DNA of 64,000 nucleotides from Ruania zhangjianzhongii (GTDB lineage: Bacteria > Actinomycetota > Actinomycetes > Actinomycetales > Beutenbergiaceae), in the NCBI RefSeq assembly GCF_008000995.1, contig NZ_CP042828.1, positions 124,001-188,000 of the forward strand, given 5' to 3'. The position numbers and the translations under genes are program-made. Each line of letters begins with the position of its first letter. The first letter of the stretch is position 1. Of the stretch, positions 25,803-34,911 are shown piece by piece. The notes below the pieces were generated by a model. The model was not told where the DNA came from, did not search any database, and was given only the letters and a program-made list of their open reading frames with translations.

Positions 25803-25869
25803 GATGCGACCGTAGAAGCCGCGCGACCACCGTGCCGAGCGTGGAAGAGGAAGTCTCAGCAGCTGAGAC

Positions 25870-27294
25870 CTAGCTCTCCTCGAGCGCCCGTCCGGTCAGC
25901 TCCGGCAGCAGCAGCGCCGCACCGCAGGCGAGGGCGAACGCCACAGCGAACACCGCGAAGGCGAATCCCGCGCCGCCGATACTGAGCAGCAGCGGCACGC
26001 TCAGCGGCGCCAGGATCGAGGCGATCCGCCCGAACGCGGCCGCACTGCCGGCGCCGGTACCCCGCAGTGCGGTGGGGTACAGCTCCGGGGTCACCGCATA
26101 GAGCGCACCCCAGGCACCGAGGTTGAAGGCGGAGAGTGTCATCCCTGCGGCGATGATCATCCCGACCGAGTCCGCCTGCCCGAACCAGATCGCTGCCACC
26201 GCGGACCCGGCGAGGAACACCGCCAGCGTGGCGCGCCGGCCCCACTTCTCGATCAGGAACGCTGCCGCCGCGTACCCGGGGAGCTGGGCGAGAGTGATGA
26301 TCAGCGTGTACCCGAAGGAGTGCACCAGGTCGAAACCCTTGGCCACCAGCAGTGAGGGCAGCCAGATGAATGCGCCGTAGTAGGCGAAGTTCACCCCGAA
26401 CCAGACCAGCCAGATCGCCCCGGTCCGCCGCCGCAGCCGGGGCTGCCACAGATCACGCCAGCCGGAGCGCTCACCTGCGCCCGGAGCAGGTGAGGCACCA
26501 GCGGGACCTGTCGCTGCGCCGTCGACCGCTTCCGCGGAAACCTGCTGCCCAGCCGCTTCCTGAACCGATGAATGTGCTCGTCGACCTGGCTGCCCAGCGT
26601 GGCCAGATCGACGAGGAAACTCCGGGGACTGCTCGAAGCTGCGGACCACCGCCTCGGCTTCCGCATGCCGGCCGGTGCGCTCGAGGAACCGCACCGACTC
26701 CGGCATCTTCCAGCGCACCACCAGCGCCCACAGCGCCGGCACCGTGCCGATCAGCAGCGCCCAGCGCCACCCGTTGGCCGCCGGCACCACGAAGTAGCCG
26801 ACCAGCGCGGCCGCGATCCAGCCGAACGCCCAGAAGGCTTCCAGGATCACCACCACCCGGCCCCGGATCTTCCGGGGTGCGAACTCGCTCATCAGGGTGG
26901 AGGCCACCGGCAGCTCGGCACCCAGCCCGAGTCCGACCACGAAGCGCAGGGCGAGCAGCATCACCAGCCCGGTCGAGGCGGCGGAGGCACCGGTGGCCAG
27001 CCCGTAGATCAGCAGCGTCAGCGCGAATACCTGTCGGCGGCCGAGCCGGTCCGCGAGCAGCCCGCCCACGCTGGCGCCGATCGCCATCCCGACGAATCCG
27101 ATCGAGCCGATCCAGGACTTCTCCGCATCCGAGAGTGCCCACTCGGCGCCGAGAGCGGCCATGATGAACGAGATCAGTCCGACGTCCATGGCGTCCAGCG
27201 CCCAGCCCACTCCGGAGGCGCCGAGCAGCTTGCCGTGCGCACGGGTGAACGGGAGCCGGTCGAGGCGCTGCGTGCGCGTGGGAGTGTCAGGCAT
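25870..27294 (-). CDS. MFS transporter, sugar/aromatic-acid porter type
   Basis: A 474-residue, 12-helix major facilitator. The conserved loop 2-3 motif reads GGLLADRLGRRQVF, and the second-half equivalent is FLIEKWGRRATL. A long charged loop (about 225-280) separates the halves, and ALDAMDVGLISFIMAAL is typical of the metabolite:H+ symporter branch. The central loop is unusually long and Gly/Ala/Pro rich. The ATG at 27294 is used. It is probably co-transcribed with the M20 hydrolase. Confidence 0.88.
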   Translation of the reverse strand: MPDTPTRTQRLDRLPFTRAHGKLLGASGVGWALDAMDVGLISFIMAALGAEWALSDAEKSWIGSIGFVGMAIGASVGGLLADRLGRRQVFALTLLIYGLATGASAASTGLVMLLALRFVVGLGLGAELPVASTLMSEFAPRKIRGRVVVILEAFWAFGWIAAALVGYFVVPAANGWRWALLIGTVPALWALVVRWKMPESVRFLERTGRHAEAEAVVRSFEQSPEFPRRSGHAGQPGRRAHSSVQEAAGQQVSAEAVDGAATGPAGASPAPGAGERSGWRDLWQPRLRRRTGAIWLVWFGVNFAYYGAFIWLPSLLVAKGFDLVHSFGYTLIITLAQLPGYAAAAFLIEKWGRRATLAVFLAGSAVAAIWFGQADSVGMIIAAGMTLSAFNLGAWGALYAVTPELYPTALRGTGAGSAAAFGRIASILAPLSVPLLLSIGGAGFAFAVFAVAFALACGAALLLPELTGRALEES

Positions 27295-27380
27295 CGGACC
27301 TCGATGAGACGGTGGGGCGGGGACTGACTGAACTCTATTGCTTCGCCCCGGCGGCGGGCTGGCTGAGAGGATGTGCGGCT

Positions 27381-28277
27381 ATGGATACCACCGCTCACAC
27401 GCCCGAAGAGATCGCTGCGCTGGCTGGCTCGCACGGTCTGGACGTCGACCCGGCGAGCATCCGGGTGAACGAGGCCGGCCTGGACTACCGGGTGGCCCAT
27501 GCGCGGGAGGTGACTGGCACGCACTGGGTGCTGCGCATCCCACGCCGCGCCGGACTGGTAACCGGTGCCCGGGCCGAGGCGCTGATGTTGGACCTGGTGC
27601 GCGACCACCTCGAGGTCACGGTGCCCGAGTGGCGGGTGCACGCCGAGGACCTGATCGCCTACCCGTTGCTTCCGGGTGAGCCTGCGCTCACGATCGACGA
27701 CGGCGAGCCCACCTGGCACCTGGACGTCGCCTCCCAGCCCTTCGCCCGGGCATACGGGCAGCTGGTCGGCCAGCTGCATCAGATCCCGATCAGCGACGTG
27801 GCCCGTGCCGGACTGCCCACTCCGACGATCGATGACGTCCGTGCCGCGCGAGCCGACGAGCTGGCCCGGGTGGCCGGCGAGTTCCGGATCGCCGCGGATC
27901 TCCGTGAGCGATGGGACGCCTGGCTCGCGGACACCGAGTGCTGGCCCGAGCAGCCGGTCTTCACCCACGGTGAGCTGTACCACGCGCACATTCTGGTGGC
28001 GGACGAGGGAACCATCACCGGGGTGCTGGACTGGACCACCGCCGGGGTCGGGGATCCTGCGAAGGATCTGGCCTTCCAGGCCAGTTTTGCGCCGCCGGAG
28101 GCATTCGCCACCTTCCTCGACGCCTACCGGGGCGCCGGTGGGAGTACCTGGCCCGGGCTGGCGAGGCACTGCGCCGAACTGCACTCGTTCACGCCGGTGA
28201 ACTACGGCTTGTACGCACTGGTGACCGGGGACCAGGAGCACCGCACCGCCGCGCAGGCACTGCTCGACCCGTCCTGA
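27381..28277 (+). CDS. Macrolide 2'-phosphotransferase-like kinase
   Basis: A 298-residue kinase that follows Mph enzymes closely in order: VNEAGLDYRVAHA, HWVLRIPRRAG, VPEWRVHAEDLIAYPLL, then the catalytic loop FTHGELYHAHIL (residues about 194-205) and GVLDWTTAGVGDP. Mph proteins phosphorylate the desosamine 2'-hydroxyl of 14- to 16-membered macrolides with GTP. The usual catalytic Asp of HGD is Glu198 here, so activity is uncertain. The ATG at 27381 follows GAGAGGATG. It is chromosomal, with no mobile element nearby, and likely intrinsic. Confidence 0.85.
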   Translation: MDTTAHTPEEIAALAGSHGLDVDPASIRVNEAGLDYRVAHAREVTGTHWVLRIPRRAGLVTGARAEALMLDLVRDHLEVTVPEWRVHAEDLIAYPLLPGEPALTIDDGEPTWHLDVASQPFARAYGQLVGQLHQIPISDVARAGLPTPTIDDVRAARADELARVAGEFRIAADLRERWDAWLADTECWPEQPVFTHGELYHAHILVADEGTITGVLDWTTAGVGDPAKDLAFQASFAPPEAFATFLDAYRGAGGSTWPGLARHCAELHSFTPVNYGLYALVTGDQEHRTAAQALLDPS

Positions 28278-28393
28278 TCACTGCCTCGACATGCCACCAG
28301 GGCAGGGTGTCGTGCGTTCACACCCAGCACCACTGGCAAGTCGGTGGCCGGGCGGGGTAGCTGTGCGGCGGGTCAGGGGGCGCGTGGTGGTGG

Positions 28394-28957
28394 TCAGTCG
28401 GGCTGTGGGCCGGTGAGCCAGAGCAGCACCTGGTCGAAAGCCGAGACCAGCTCGGTGCGCCGGGCTGTGGCCAGCACCGGGAGGCAGGCCCCCTTGCACA
28501 GGGCGATCAGCATCGCCGCCGTGGCCCCCGGGTTCACTGGGACCGCCCAGCTGCCGTCAGCGACGCCCGCGTCGAGCAGGCCCTGCAGCTGGCCGAACCA
28601 GGTATTTTCGGCGGTCGTGATCGCCGACTCCAAAGCCGGGTCGCGCCGCGCGCGGAGGGCGATCTCGGACAGCACGCCGCGCAGCGCATCGTCGCCGAGC
28701 AGGATCTCGCGCACGTCGAGCAGATGCTCGGTGAGCCGTTCGGCGGCCGTTCCTTCGGGGCGGACGGTGGCGCGGAACCGGGCCTGCAGCTCGTCATAGG
28801 CGGCATGGATCAGCTGTTCCTTGCTGCCGTAGTAGTAGTGCACCGTCGCGATGTTCACCTCGGCCCGCTCGGCGACATCGCGCATCCGCAGCCCTTCGAA
28901 GCCACGCTCGGCGATGCTGGCGAACGCCGCTCGCGAGATCTGCTCCCGACGATTCAC
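28394..28957 (-). CDS. TetR/AcrR family transcriptional regulator
   Basis: A 187-residue repressor with helix-turn-helix GLRMRDVAERAEVNIATVHY (about residues 22-41) and a YYYGSKEQL continuation. GTG start at 28957. It is divergent from the F420-type reductase at 29069, with two identical palindromes between them, which makes that gene its probable target. Confidence 0.9.
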   Translation of the reverse strand: MNRREQISRAAFASIAERGFEGLRMRDVAERAEVNIATVHYYYGSKEQLIHAAYDELQARFRATVRPEGTAAERLTEHLLDVREILLGDDALRGVLSEIALRARRDPALESAITTAENTWFGQLQGLLDAGVADGSWAVPVNPGATAAMLIALCKGACLPVLATARRTELVSAFDQVLLWLTGPQPD

Positions 28958-28978
28958 TGCTGCGTCCTTTCAGTCGGT

Positions 28979-29033
28979 CAATCACTTGATTGTAGGTGGG
29001 TGAGGGCCTAGCGTGGTATCAATCAAGTGATTG
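28979..29033. promoter_or_regulatory. Twin palindromic operators of a divergent TetR unit
   Basis: CAATCACTTGATTG (28979-28992) and CAATCAAGTGATTG (29020-29033) are each CAATCA-N2-TGATTG; their centres are 41 bp apart, four helical turns. They lie between the divergent starts at 28957 and 29069. Confidence 0.8.
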
Positions 29034-29068
29034 ATGGGTGCCCGCTCGAAGCGTGTGGAGGACGAACG

Positions 29069-29551
29069 ATGAGTGAGACGGTTTCCGGTGGCGGAGCGAT
29101 TCGGGACAACAGTCGGGACCGCTCGCAGCGGACGTTCAACCGCCTCGTGCGGTGGGTGCTCGCGTCACCACTGCACCGGATGATGAGCGGGAAGCTGATC
29201 ATCATCGAGGTGACTGGTCGCCGCACCGGCACCCGGTATTCGGTACCCACGGCCTATGCCCAGCGCGGCGAGCAGGTGCTGGCCGCTTCGGCCGGTACTT
29301 GGGTGCGGAACCTGTCCTCCGAGCGTCCGGTGGTGCTGCTGCACCGGGGCCGCCGCCGGCCGATGGTGCCGGAGGTCGCCACCGATGCCGAGCAGGCACT
29401 GCAGCTGGCCGCTGACCTGCTCCCGGGCAACCCGATCCTGCAGCGCAACATGGGCGTGACGCTCGGAGCCGACGGGCAGCCGGACCGGGCACAGTTCCAG
29501 GCGGCCCGTGACCGGGGCTGGGTGTACTTCGCCTTCGACCCACAGGCCTGA
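29069..29551 (+). CDS. Deazaflavin (F420)-dependent nitroreductase family protein
   Basis: A 160-residue protein of the Ddn/FDOR group: IIIEVTGRRTGTRYSVPTAY and ERPVVLLHRGRRRPMVPEV match the split-barrel F420-binding core. Family enzymes use reduced F420 to reduce quinones, enones or nitro compounds. It is preceded by GGAGGACG at the ATG 29069. TetR control suggests a response to an exogenous compound. Confidence 0.85.
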   Translation: MSETVSGGGAIRDNSRDRSQRTFNRLVRWVLASPLHRMMSGKLIIIEVTGRRTGTRYSVPTAYAQRGEQVLAASAGTWVRNLSSERPVVLLHRGRRRPMVPEVATDAEQALQLAADLLPGNPILQRNMGVTLGADGQPDRAQFQAARDRGWVYFAFDPQA

Positions 29552-29647
29552 CGGCAGCAGACTGACCCCGACCGGGCCGCGAACCCCCAGTCCGGCAGGG
29601 TGCCACGCGCTCACACCCACGACAACTGCGGGCTCGCCGCGCTGCGG

Positions 29648-29884
29648 TCAGTCAGTCAACGGCGCCATTGAGCGCCGGCCGGCCATGAACCAGGCACCGG
29701 CCCCGAGTAGCGGGAGGAGAAGGATCGCCAGGGACCACCCGAGCGTCGTAGCGGGTCCGAGTCGGCGGCCCGAGCGCCCGACCGAGACGAGCGCCGCGAC
29801 CACGAGGCCCAGGTAGCACAGCAGCGCCAGCGACCAGAGGAGGTCGTAGGCGGTGGGTAGGAGCGGGCTCGGCATCCCCGTCAC
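29648..29884 (-). CDS. Small PLDc_N domain membrane protein
   Basis: A 78-residue protein with two hydrophobic helices (about 10-33 and 48-68) joined by a basic turn, ending AGAWFMAGRRSMAPLTD. This is the phospholipase-D-nuclease N-terminal (PLDc_N) architecture also seen at the start of cardiolipin synthases; stand-alone copies are of unknown role. The start is GTG at 29884 or ATG at 29875; no clear ribosome site decides. Confidence 0.65.
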   Translation of the reverse strand: MTGMPSPLLPTAYDLLWSLALLCYLGLVVAALVSVGRSGRRLGPATTLGWSLAILLLPLLGAGAWFMAGRRSMAPLTD

Positions 29885-29929
29885 GCTACCGGAGGAAGAT
29901 CAGGGCCGGCCGACGAATACTCTGCCGGC

Positions 29930-30229
29930 TTACGGCGCTGGCACCGCTGGTCGGGTGGCCTTGCCGTCCAACCAGAGAGTGTCCGAGACGTCGCGGTGGG
30001 TCCCGGTCGTGCCGACATGCTTGGTGCTGATCTGCTGACCGTTCTTGATCACGTGCCACAGGGCCATCGCGTGACCGCGGCCAAGACCGTAGTCGTCGGC
30101 GAACCAGGTGACCACGTCACCGGCGCTGGAATCAGCGGTGATGCCCTTCTGCGCGGCGATCTCCAGCAACTCGCGCGGCGTGTGGCCGGTCTTGTCCTCG
30201 ATCGTGTCGAGATAGGCCTGGAATGACAT
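29930..30229 (-). CDS. DUF4287 domain protein
   Basis: A 99-residue protein starting MSFQAYLDTIEDKTGHTPRE and containing WFADDYGLGRGHAMALWHVI, the DUF4287 pattern. AAGGAGAG precedes the ATG at 30229. Function unknown; members often sit near or fused to DUF5655 proteins, which is not the case here. The frame is open far upstream, but that part is antisense to the LLM gene and is not coding. Confidence 0.85.
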   Translation of the reverse strand: MSFQAYLDTIEDKTGHTPRELLEIAAQKGITADSSAGDVVTWFADDYGLGRGHAMALWHVIKNGQQISTKHVGTTGTHRDVSDTLWLDGKATRPAVPAP

Positions 30230-30297
30230 CGGGGCTCTCCTTCGGTGAACCTGCTGAGCTCGGCACTGTGCCCGCGTACTCATGATGCCCTGGGAAC

Positions 30298-31329
30298 TCA
30301 GCCGCGCAGCGCAGTGACGATCGGAGCGAGCATACGCGGGTCGGTCTGCAGGATGAGCGTGGTCACGCAGCTCGCCTCCCAGGTGGCCAGCTGGGCGCGG
30401 AGCGCTTCGGGCGGGCCGACCAGCGCCACCTGCTGCACCAGCTCTGTGGGGATCGCAGCGGCGGCCGCCTGCTTGTCCTTCGCGGCGTACTTGGCCTGCA
30501 CCTCGGCACACACCTGCGCATACCCGAGCCGCTCGATCGCCGCGCGGTGGAAGTTCGTGTTCTCCGAACCCATCCCGCCGATGTACAGCGCCAGGTGCGG
30601 GCGTACCGCATCCGCGGCGGACTCCAGATCCGGGCCGATCACCGCGGGAACCGAAGCACTCACCTCGAACTCCTCGACCGGCGAGCGCGCCGGATCGCGC
30701 CGGGCGAACCCGTCGGCCAGGTTCTGGCGATACCCGGCGTCCAACGCCGGGGAGATGAAGGCCGGCAACCAGCCGTCGGCGATCTCGGCTGCCAGCGCGG
30801 TGTTCCGCGGACCTTGCGCCGCGAGGTGGATCGGCAGGTCGGCTCGCAACGGATGCACAGTGGACCGCAACGCCTTGCCCTGGTGAGCTCCGCCGTCGTA
30901 CGGGAGCACGAAGTGCTTTCCGGAGAAGGTGACCGGCGCTTCCCGCGCGAGCACCTGACGCACGATCGCCAGATACTCCCGGGTACGCTCCAGCGGGCGC
31001 GGGTAGGGCTGGCCGTACCAGCCCTCCACCACCTGGGGACCGGACGCCCCGAGCCCGAGCACGAACCGGCCACCGGACAGGTGGTCCAGGGTGAGCGCGG
31101 TCATCGCGGCGGCGGCCGGCGTGCGGGCAGACATCTGCGCGATCCCGGTGCCGAGCCGCACCCGCTCGGTGCCGGCACCCCACCAGGCCAGCGGGGTGAA
31201 GGCATCCGACCCATAGGATTCCGCTGTCCAGACGGAGTCGAGTCCCAGCTCGTCGGCTGCCGCCACTGCCTCGGCAGCCCCTGGCGGCGGCCCGGCCGCC
31301 CAGTACCCGGTGTGAAATCCGATGCGCAT
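30298..31329 (-). CDS. LLM class F420-dependent oxidoreductase
   Basis: A 343-residue luciferase-like TIM-barrel protein: MRIGFHTGYW start, LGLDSVWTAESYGSDAFTPL, VRLGTGIAQMSARTP, and SGGRFVLGLGASGPQVVEGW, all typical of F420-dependent members. The substrate is unknown. Starts at 31341, 31338 and 31329 are all in frame; 31329 gives the usual MRIG N-terminus. It begins 28 bp after the GAP-family gene on the same strand. Confidence 0.88.
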   Translation of the reverse strand: MRIGFHTGYWAAGPPPGAAEAVAAADELGLDSVWTAESYGSDAFTPLAWWGAGTERVRLGTGIAQMSARTPAAAAMTALTLDHLSGGRFVLGLGASGPQVVEGWYGQPYPRPLERTREYLAIVRQVLAREAPVTFSGKHFVLPYDGGAHQGKALRSTVHPLRADLPIHLAAQGPRNTALAAEIADGWLPAFISPALDAGYRQNLADGFARRDPARSPVEEFEVSASVPAVIGPDLESAADAVRPHLALYIGGMGSENTNFHRAAIERLGYAQVCAEVQAKYAAKDKQAAAAAIPTELVQQVALVGPPEALRAQLATWEASCVTTLILQTDPRMLAPIVTALRG

Positions 31330-31357
31330 CCCACCCATCATGCCGCAGTGGGACCGG

Positions 31358-32098
31358 TCAGAATCCGAAGATCTCGCTCCCGGCCTTCAGCGCCAGGATC
31401 GCGCCGCCGATTCCGATCAGCCAGCCGATCGTCTCTCCGGCCTCCCGCTCGAGGAAGTCCCCGAGCCTACGGAGCGCACCATCCAGGCGGGTACCGACGG
31501 CAAGACGCACAGTCAGGAGCACTGCTGCGGGCGCCACCATCACCAGGCAGTAGCCGAAGAGCACGCCCGCCTGTGCCACACCGCCGAGGTCCGCGGCGCT
31601 GAGCAGCCCGATCCCGGCCAGGTACGGCAGCATCGTCGGGATCTCGGCAGCGGCCGCCAGGACCGCCAGAGCCGCCAGCGCGACGACGCTCTTCCCGGAC
31701 CGCTGATCGGTCATCGCCCGCTCGCGCCACCGGTCCAGTCGGCCGCGGGGAACCTCCTCGCCACGTTTGCGGGCCTCCTGCCGGGCAACCGCTGCCTTCT
31801 TCCCCGGGATCTTCCAGGAGATGCCGAACAGGGCGAGCCCCACGAGCAGGAGCAGCCACGAGCCACCTTCGGTAGTCAGGAAGGCCTCGATCTGGTCTCC
31901 GAAGGTCACCGCGCCGGCGAGCAGCGCCAGGCCCATCGCCCAGTAGAACAGGGCAACGACCAGCAGAAACGCGCCGATGCGCCCGGCGAGCAGCCGGCCA
32001 TGCTGCAGCATCAGCCAGATCGGCAGCACGAGGGTGCCGATGCTGGTGGAGTCGATCAGCGCGAGGACCGCTAGGCCGCCGGCGAGGGAGAGGGACAT
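31358..32098 (-). CDS. GAP family (SfLAP-like) membrane protein
   Basis: A 246-residue protein with six hydrophobic segments split by a central charged loop (KKAAVARQEARKRGEEVPRG, about 100-120), as in the GAP/sulfolipid-addressing (Sap) family of actinobacteria, itself related to LysE-type exporters. Mycobacterial members help export or traffic surface glycolipids; the substrate here is unknown. ATG at 32098. Confidence 0.8.
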   Translation of the reverse strand: MSLSLAGGLAVLALIDSTSIGTLVLPIWLMLQHGRLLAGRIGAFLLVVALFYWAMGLALLAGAVTFGDQIEAFLTTEGGSWLLLLVGLALFGISWKIPGKKAAVARQEARKRGEEVPRGRLDRWRERAMTDQRSGKSVVALAALAVLAAAAEIPTMLPYLAGIGLLSAADLGGVAQAGVLFGYCLVMVAPAAVLLTVRLAVGTRLDGALRRLGDFLEREAGETIGWLIGIGGAILALKAGSEIFGF

Positions 32099-32249
32099 GG
32101 TGTCAGCCTGGTTGCCGATGAACCTGCGGCGCGTCAGCAGGGTGGCTCATCTGGCCGCGGCGGCATACATCCTTCGGCGGATGCGGGTGAGGGAAGTGGG
32201 TTCCTTCGGCCGATGAGCCCGGGCCGACCGGTCGCCCAGGATGGTCAGC

Positions 32250-32981
32250 ATGGAAGGAAACTCGACGATCCTGGTCGGCGGCATCATCGCCTCAGAAGTG
32301 CTGTTCTGGGTGTTGCTGTTCGGCGGTCTGGCCGCGCGCTACCTGCTGCGTGCGAAGCGACTGAGCACCGCTCTGCTGTTCGGGGTGCCGCTCGCGGACC
32401 TGGTGCTGGTCACCCTCACCCTGATCGACCTGACCGGAGGGTCCACGCCGGGGAACGTGCACGGGCTGGCCGCGATCTACCTGGGCGTGAGCGTGTCCTT
32501 CGGGCACTACATCGTGGGCCGGGTGGACGGCTGGTTCGCCCACCGGTTCGCCGGCGGCCCGAAGCCGGCCACGCTCCCGGCCTCCGGCCCGGAGCGGGTG
32601 CGGCACGAGTGGCACAGCTTCAAGCGGATGGCGATCGCGTGGGCACTGGCCGTACCGCTGCTGCTGGCGATGGTCGCCGTCTCCGGCTGGCGGGTGCCTA
32701 GTTCGCTGGTCGAGCTGTTCGGCACCGACCCGATCTGGGCGTGGATCGGGCGGCTGACCGCGGTGCTCGTGCTCTGGTTCGCCGCCGGCCCGGTGTACTA
32801 CGGGCTGTTCCAGAGCAAGCCGGCCGGCGCTGCGCCGGATGCGCCGCCGGTCAGAACGGGAGCGCCGACGGCGGTCACGCCAGTGGAGCAGGACGAACTC
32901 GACGAGCACGCCGAGCAGGCAACGCGTGCGGCTCAGGCCCCCGCGGGCGCGGGCACGTCCTCGCCGCGCTTGACCGGCTGA
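32250..32981 (+). CDS. Multi-pass membrane protein of unknown function
   Basis: A 243-residue protein with about six hydrophobic segments in the first 190 residues and a polar Ala/Pro/Glu tail. It starts MEGNSTILVGGIIASEVLFW, and a conserved-looking RHEWHSFKRM loop lies before the last helices. AGGA lies eight bases before the ATG at 32250. The last 49 bp overlap the convergent NhaC antiporter gene end to end. Family not recognised. Confidence 0.7.
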   Translation: MEGNSTILVGGIIASEVLFWVLLFGGLAARYLLRAKRLSTALLFGVPLADLVLVTLTLIDLTGGSTPGNVHGLAAIYLGVSVSFGHYIVGRVDGWFAHRFAGGPKPATLPASGPERVRHEWHSFKRMAIAWALAVPLLLAMVAVSGWRVPSSLVELFGTDPIWAWIGRLTAVLVLWFAAGPVYYGLFQSKPAGAAPDAPPVRTGAPTAVTPVEQDELDEHAEQATRAAQAPAGAGTSSPRLTG

Positions 32982-34387
32982 CCGCCGGGGCCCTCGAACC
33001 GCCGGCCCCACCCGGTGGCCACCGCCACGATCAGCACCACGGTCAGCAGCAGCGGGTACCAGGTCGCCCCGAAGAGCTGCGTGGTGGAGATCTCGGGCGC
33101 CTGCTCGTGCCCTGCGGTGAGCATCGCCCCGATGAACAGGAACGCGCTGAACACCGGCACCACGCAGGACAGCCCCATCGCGAAGCAGTCCATCACGTTG
33201 GTGCGCCGGTACGGGTGCAGGCCCTGGCGGGCGCCGATCTCGTCCGCGACCGGTCCGAAGGTGAGCATCGAGGCGGAGTTCACCCCACCGAAGAGCACGG
33301 TGGTGGCGCTGACTCCGAGCCCGATCGCCGCCTCGGCGCCACGCGGTGTGCCGGCCAGGCGGCCCTCGGTGAGCGCGGCAACGATCCGCTCCAGCACACC
33401 GGCCGCGCGGAGCACACCCATGATCCCGAACACGGCGATCACCAGGGCGACCGTGGGCAGCATTGCCGAGACCCCGGTCACCAGATAGCCGGTCGGGGCA
33501 CCCTCGGTGACCCCGAGCACCCCGGACGGTTCCAGGAGCCCGGCGAGCAACGCCGTCGCCGTGCCCAGAACCAGACCGACGGTCACGGCGAGGTAGATGT
33601 TCCGGGAGAGGAACGCCGTCAGCAGTAGTGCTGCGACCGGGGCGAGCATGATCAGCCCACGCGGATCGGCCTGGTCGGCCAGGTCCACCGAGGCCGTGCC
33701 GCCTGCGCCGGTGCCGCCGAAGACGAGGTAGCCGATCCCAGCGAGAGCGGCCGCCACCAGGGCGTACCGGGCTCGGCTGGTGACCACGCCGCCGATGTCC
33801 GCCGATCCGTCTTTGTGCCGGAACCGCTGGGTGGAGGCGGAGATGATCGTGGTGTCCGAGATCGGGGCGAGGTTGTCGCCGAAGATCGCGCCGGAGACGA
33901 TGGCGCCGGCCAGCATCGCCGGGTCCGCGCCGAGCAGCACTCCGGCCGGGTAGAAGATCGGGAACGCGGTGAACATCGTGCCGATCGAGGAGCCGGTGGC
34001 CATCGCGATCAGACAGCAGGCGAGGAACACGAACAGCGTCAGCCCACCGCCGTGCAGCCCGGCCTGGTCGGCGATCCAGACGAACCCTGCGGAGACGTCG
34101 GAGTCCTTGATCAGCTGCCCGAGCATGCCGACCAGCACCAGGATCATCACGATCGAGACCGAGGTCGCACTGCCGATCCCGGCGATCACCGCGTCCCAGA
34201 ACTTGCTGTAACCGCGCGCCAGCAACGCACCTACGAGCAGGGCGATGAAGCCGCCGGCGGCCAGCGCCGTCATGTCGAAGGCGTCCAGCACCACGAAGTA
34301 GACCACGCTGAAGATCACGAAGATCACCACGGGGATGAACGCCATCGTCCAGCCACCGCGGAACGTCAACTGGGGTGCAGTGCTCAT
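32933..34387 (-). CDS. NhaC-type Na+/H+ antiporter
   Basis: A 484-residue membrane protein with about 11-12 helices. NhaC-family features include SSIGTMFTAFPIFYPAGVLL, GAIFGDNLAPISDTTIISAS (the conserved GD-N-SP-I-SDTT-like segment) and NSASMLTFGPVADE in the second half. It exchanges sodium, or a substrate such as an organic acid, for protons; exact specificity is open. GGAAAGG lies upstream of the ATG at 34387. Convergent overlap with the membrane gene at 32250-32981. Confidence 0.9.
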   Translation of the reverse strand: MSTAPQLTFRGGWTMAFIPVVIFVIFSVVYFVVLDAFDMTALAAGGFIALLVGALLARGYSKFWDAVIAGIGSATSVSIVMILVLVGMLGQLIKDSDVSAGFVWIADQAGLHGGGLTLFVFLACCLIAMATGSSIGTMFTAFPIFYPAGVLLGADPAMLAGAIVSGAIFGDNLAPISDTTIISASTQRFRHKDGSADIGGVVTSRARYALVAAALAGIGYLVFGGTGAGGTASVDLADQADPRGLIMLAPVAALLLTAFLSRNIYLAVTVGLVLGTATALLAGLLEPSGVLGVTEGAPTGYLVTGVSAMLPTVALVIAVFGIMGVLRAAGVLERIVAALTEGRLAGTPRGAEAAIGLGVSATTVLFGGVNSASMLTFGPVADEIGARQGLHPYRRTNVMDCFAMGLSCVVPVFSAFLFIGAMLTAGHEQAPEISTTQLFGATWYPLLLTVVLIVAVATGWGRRFEGPGGQPVKRGEDVPAPAGA

Positions 34388-34542
34388 CGGGACGACCTTT
34401 CCTCGCCGGCGGGCCGCTGCGGGCATCGGCGGCCTGGCCGGGAGAGTACACGGCGCGCGGCTGCGGTGACCGAGGTGTCCACGCCCGGGCCGGTGGCGAG
34501 AGGGTCGGCCGAGTCGCGCGATACTGGGGCCAGGAGGATGTG

Positions 34543-34911
34543 ATGAGCGAGAACAGGGAAGTCGGCGAGGATGTGGGCGCCGAGCCCGGCGGCGCCCGGC
34601 GGCGCACAGAGCTGTATGACCTGCGCGTGGTGGTGGACCGGATCGAGGGGCGGTCGGTGTGCGGTCTGCAGGCCGGCGACCATTTCGACCTGACCTGCTC
34701 CAGCCGGATCTCGCTGCCGGAGGGCGGCCACTTCTGCCTCTATGCGCTCTCCGCCGTGCTGCCGCTGCTGCCCGCGGCACAGCGCGCTGTGGCCGCCGGG
34801 GACTGGCTCGCCACCGATAACGAAGTGGCTTGCCCGGACCCCGAGGAACGGCTGATCATGCGCATCGAGCGCACTGGCCGGTCCAGCATTCCCACGGAGG
34901 AGCTGACATGA
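34543..34911 (+). CDS. TIGR04076 family protein
   Basis: A 122-residue protein with the TIGR04076 pattern: YDLRVVVDRIEG, CGLQAGDHFDLT, HFCLYALSAVLPLLPAAQR, GDWLATDNEVACPDPE and IMRIERT. Conserved Cys residues suggest a metal or redox role, but function is unknown. The first 20 residues are an acidic extension. CAGGAGGATG precedes the ATG at 34543. It overlaps the LLM gene by four bases. Confidence 0.85.
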   Translation: MSENREVGEDVGAEPGGARRRTELYDLRVVVDRIEGRSVCGLQAGDHFDLTCSSRISLPEGGHFCLYALSAVLPLLPAAQRAVAAGDWLATDNEVACPDPEERLIMRIERTGRSSIPTEELT

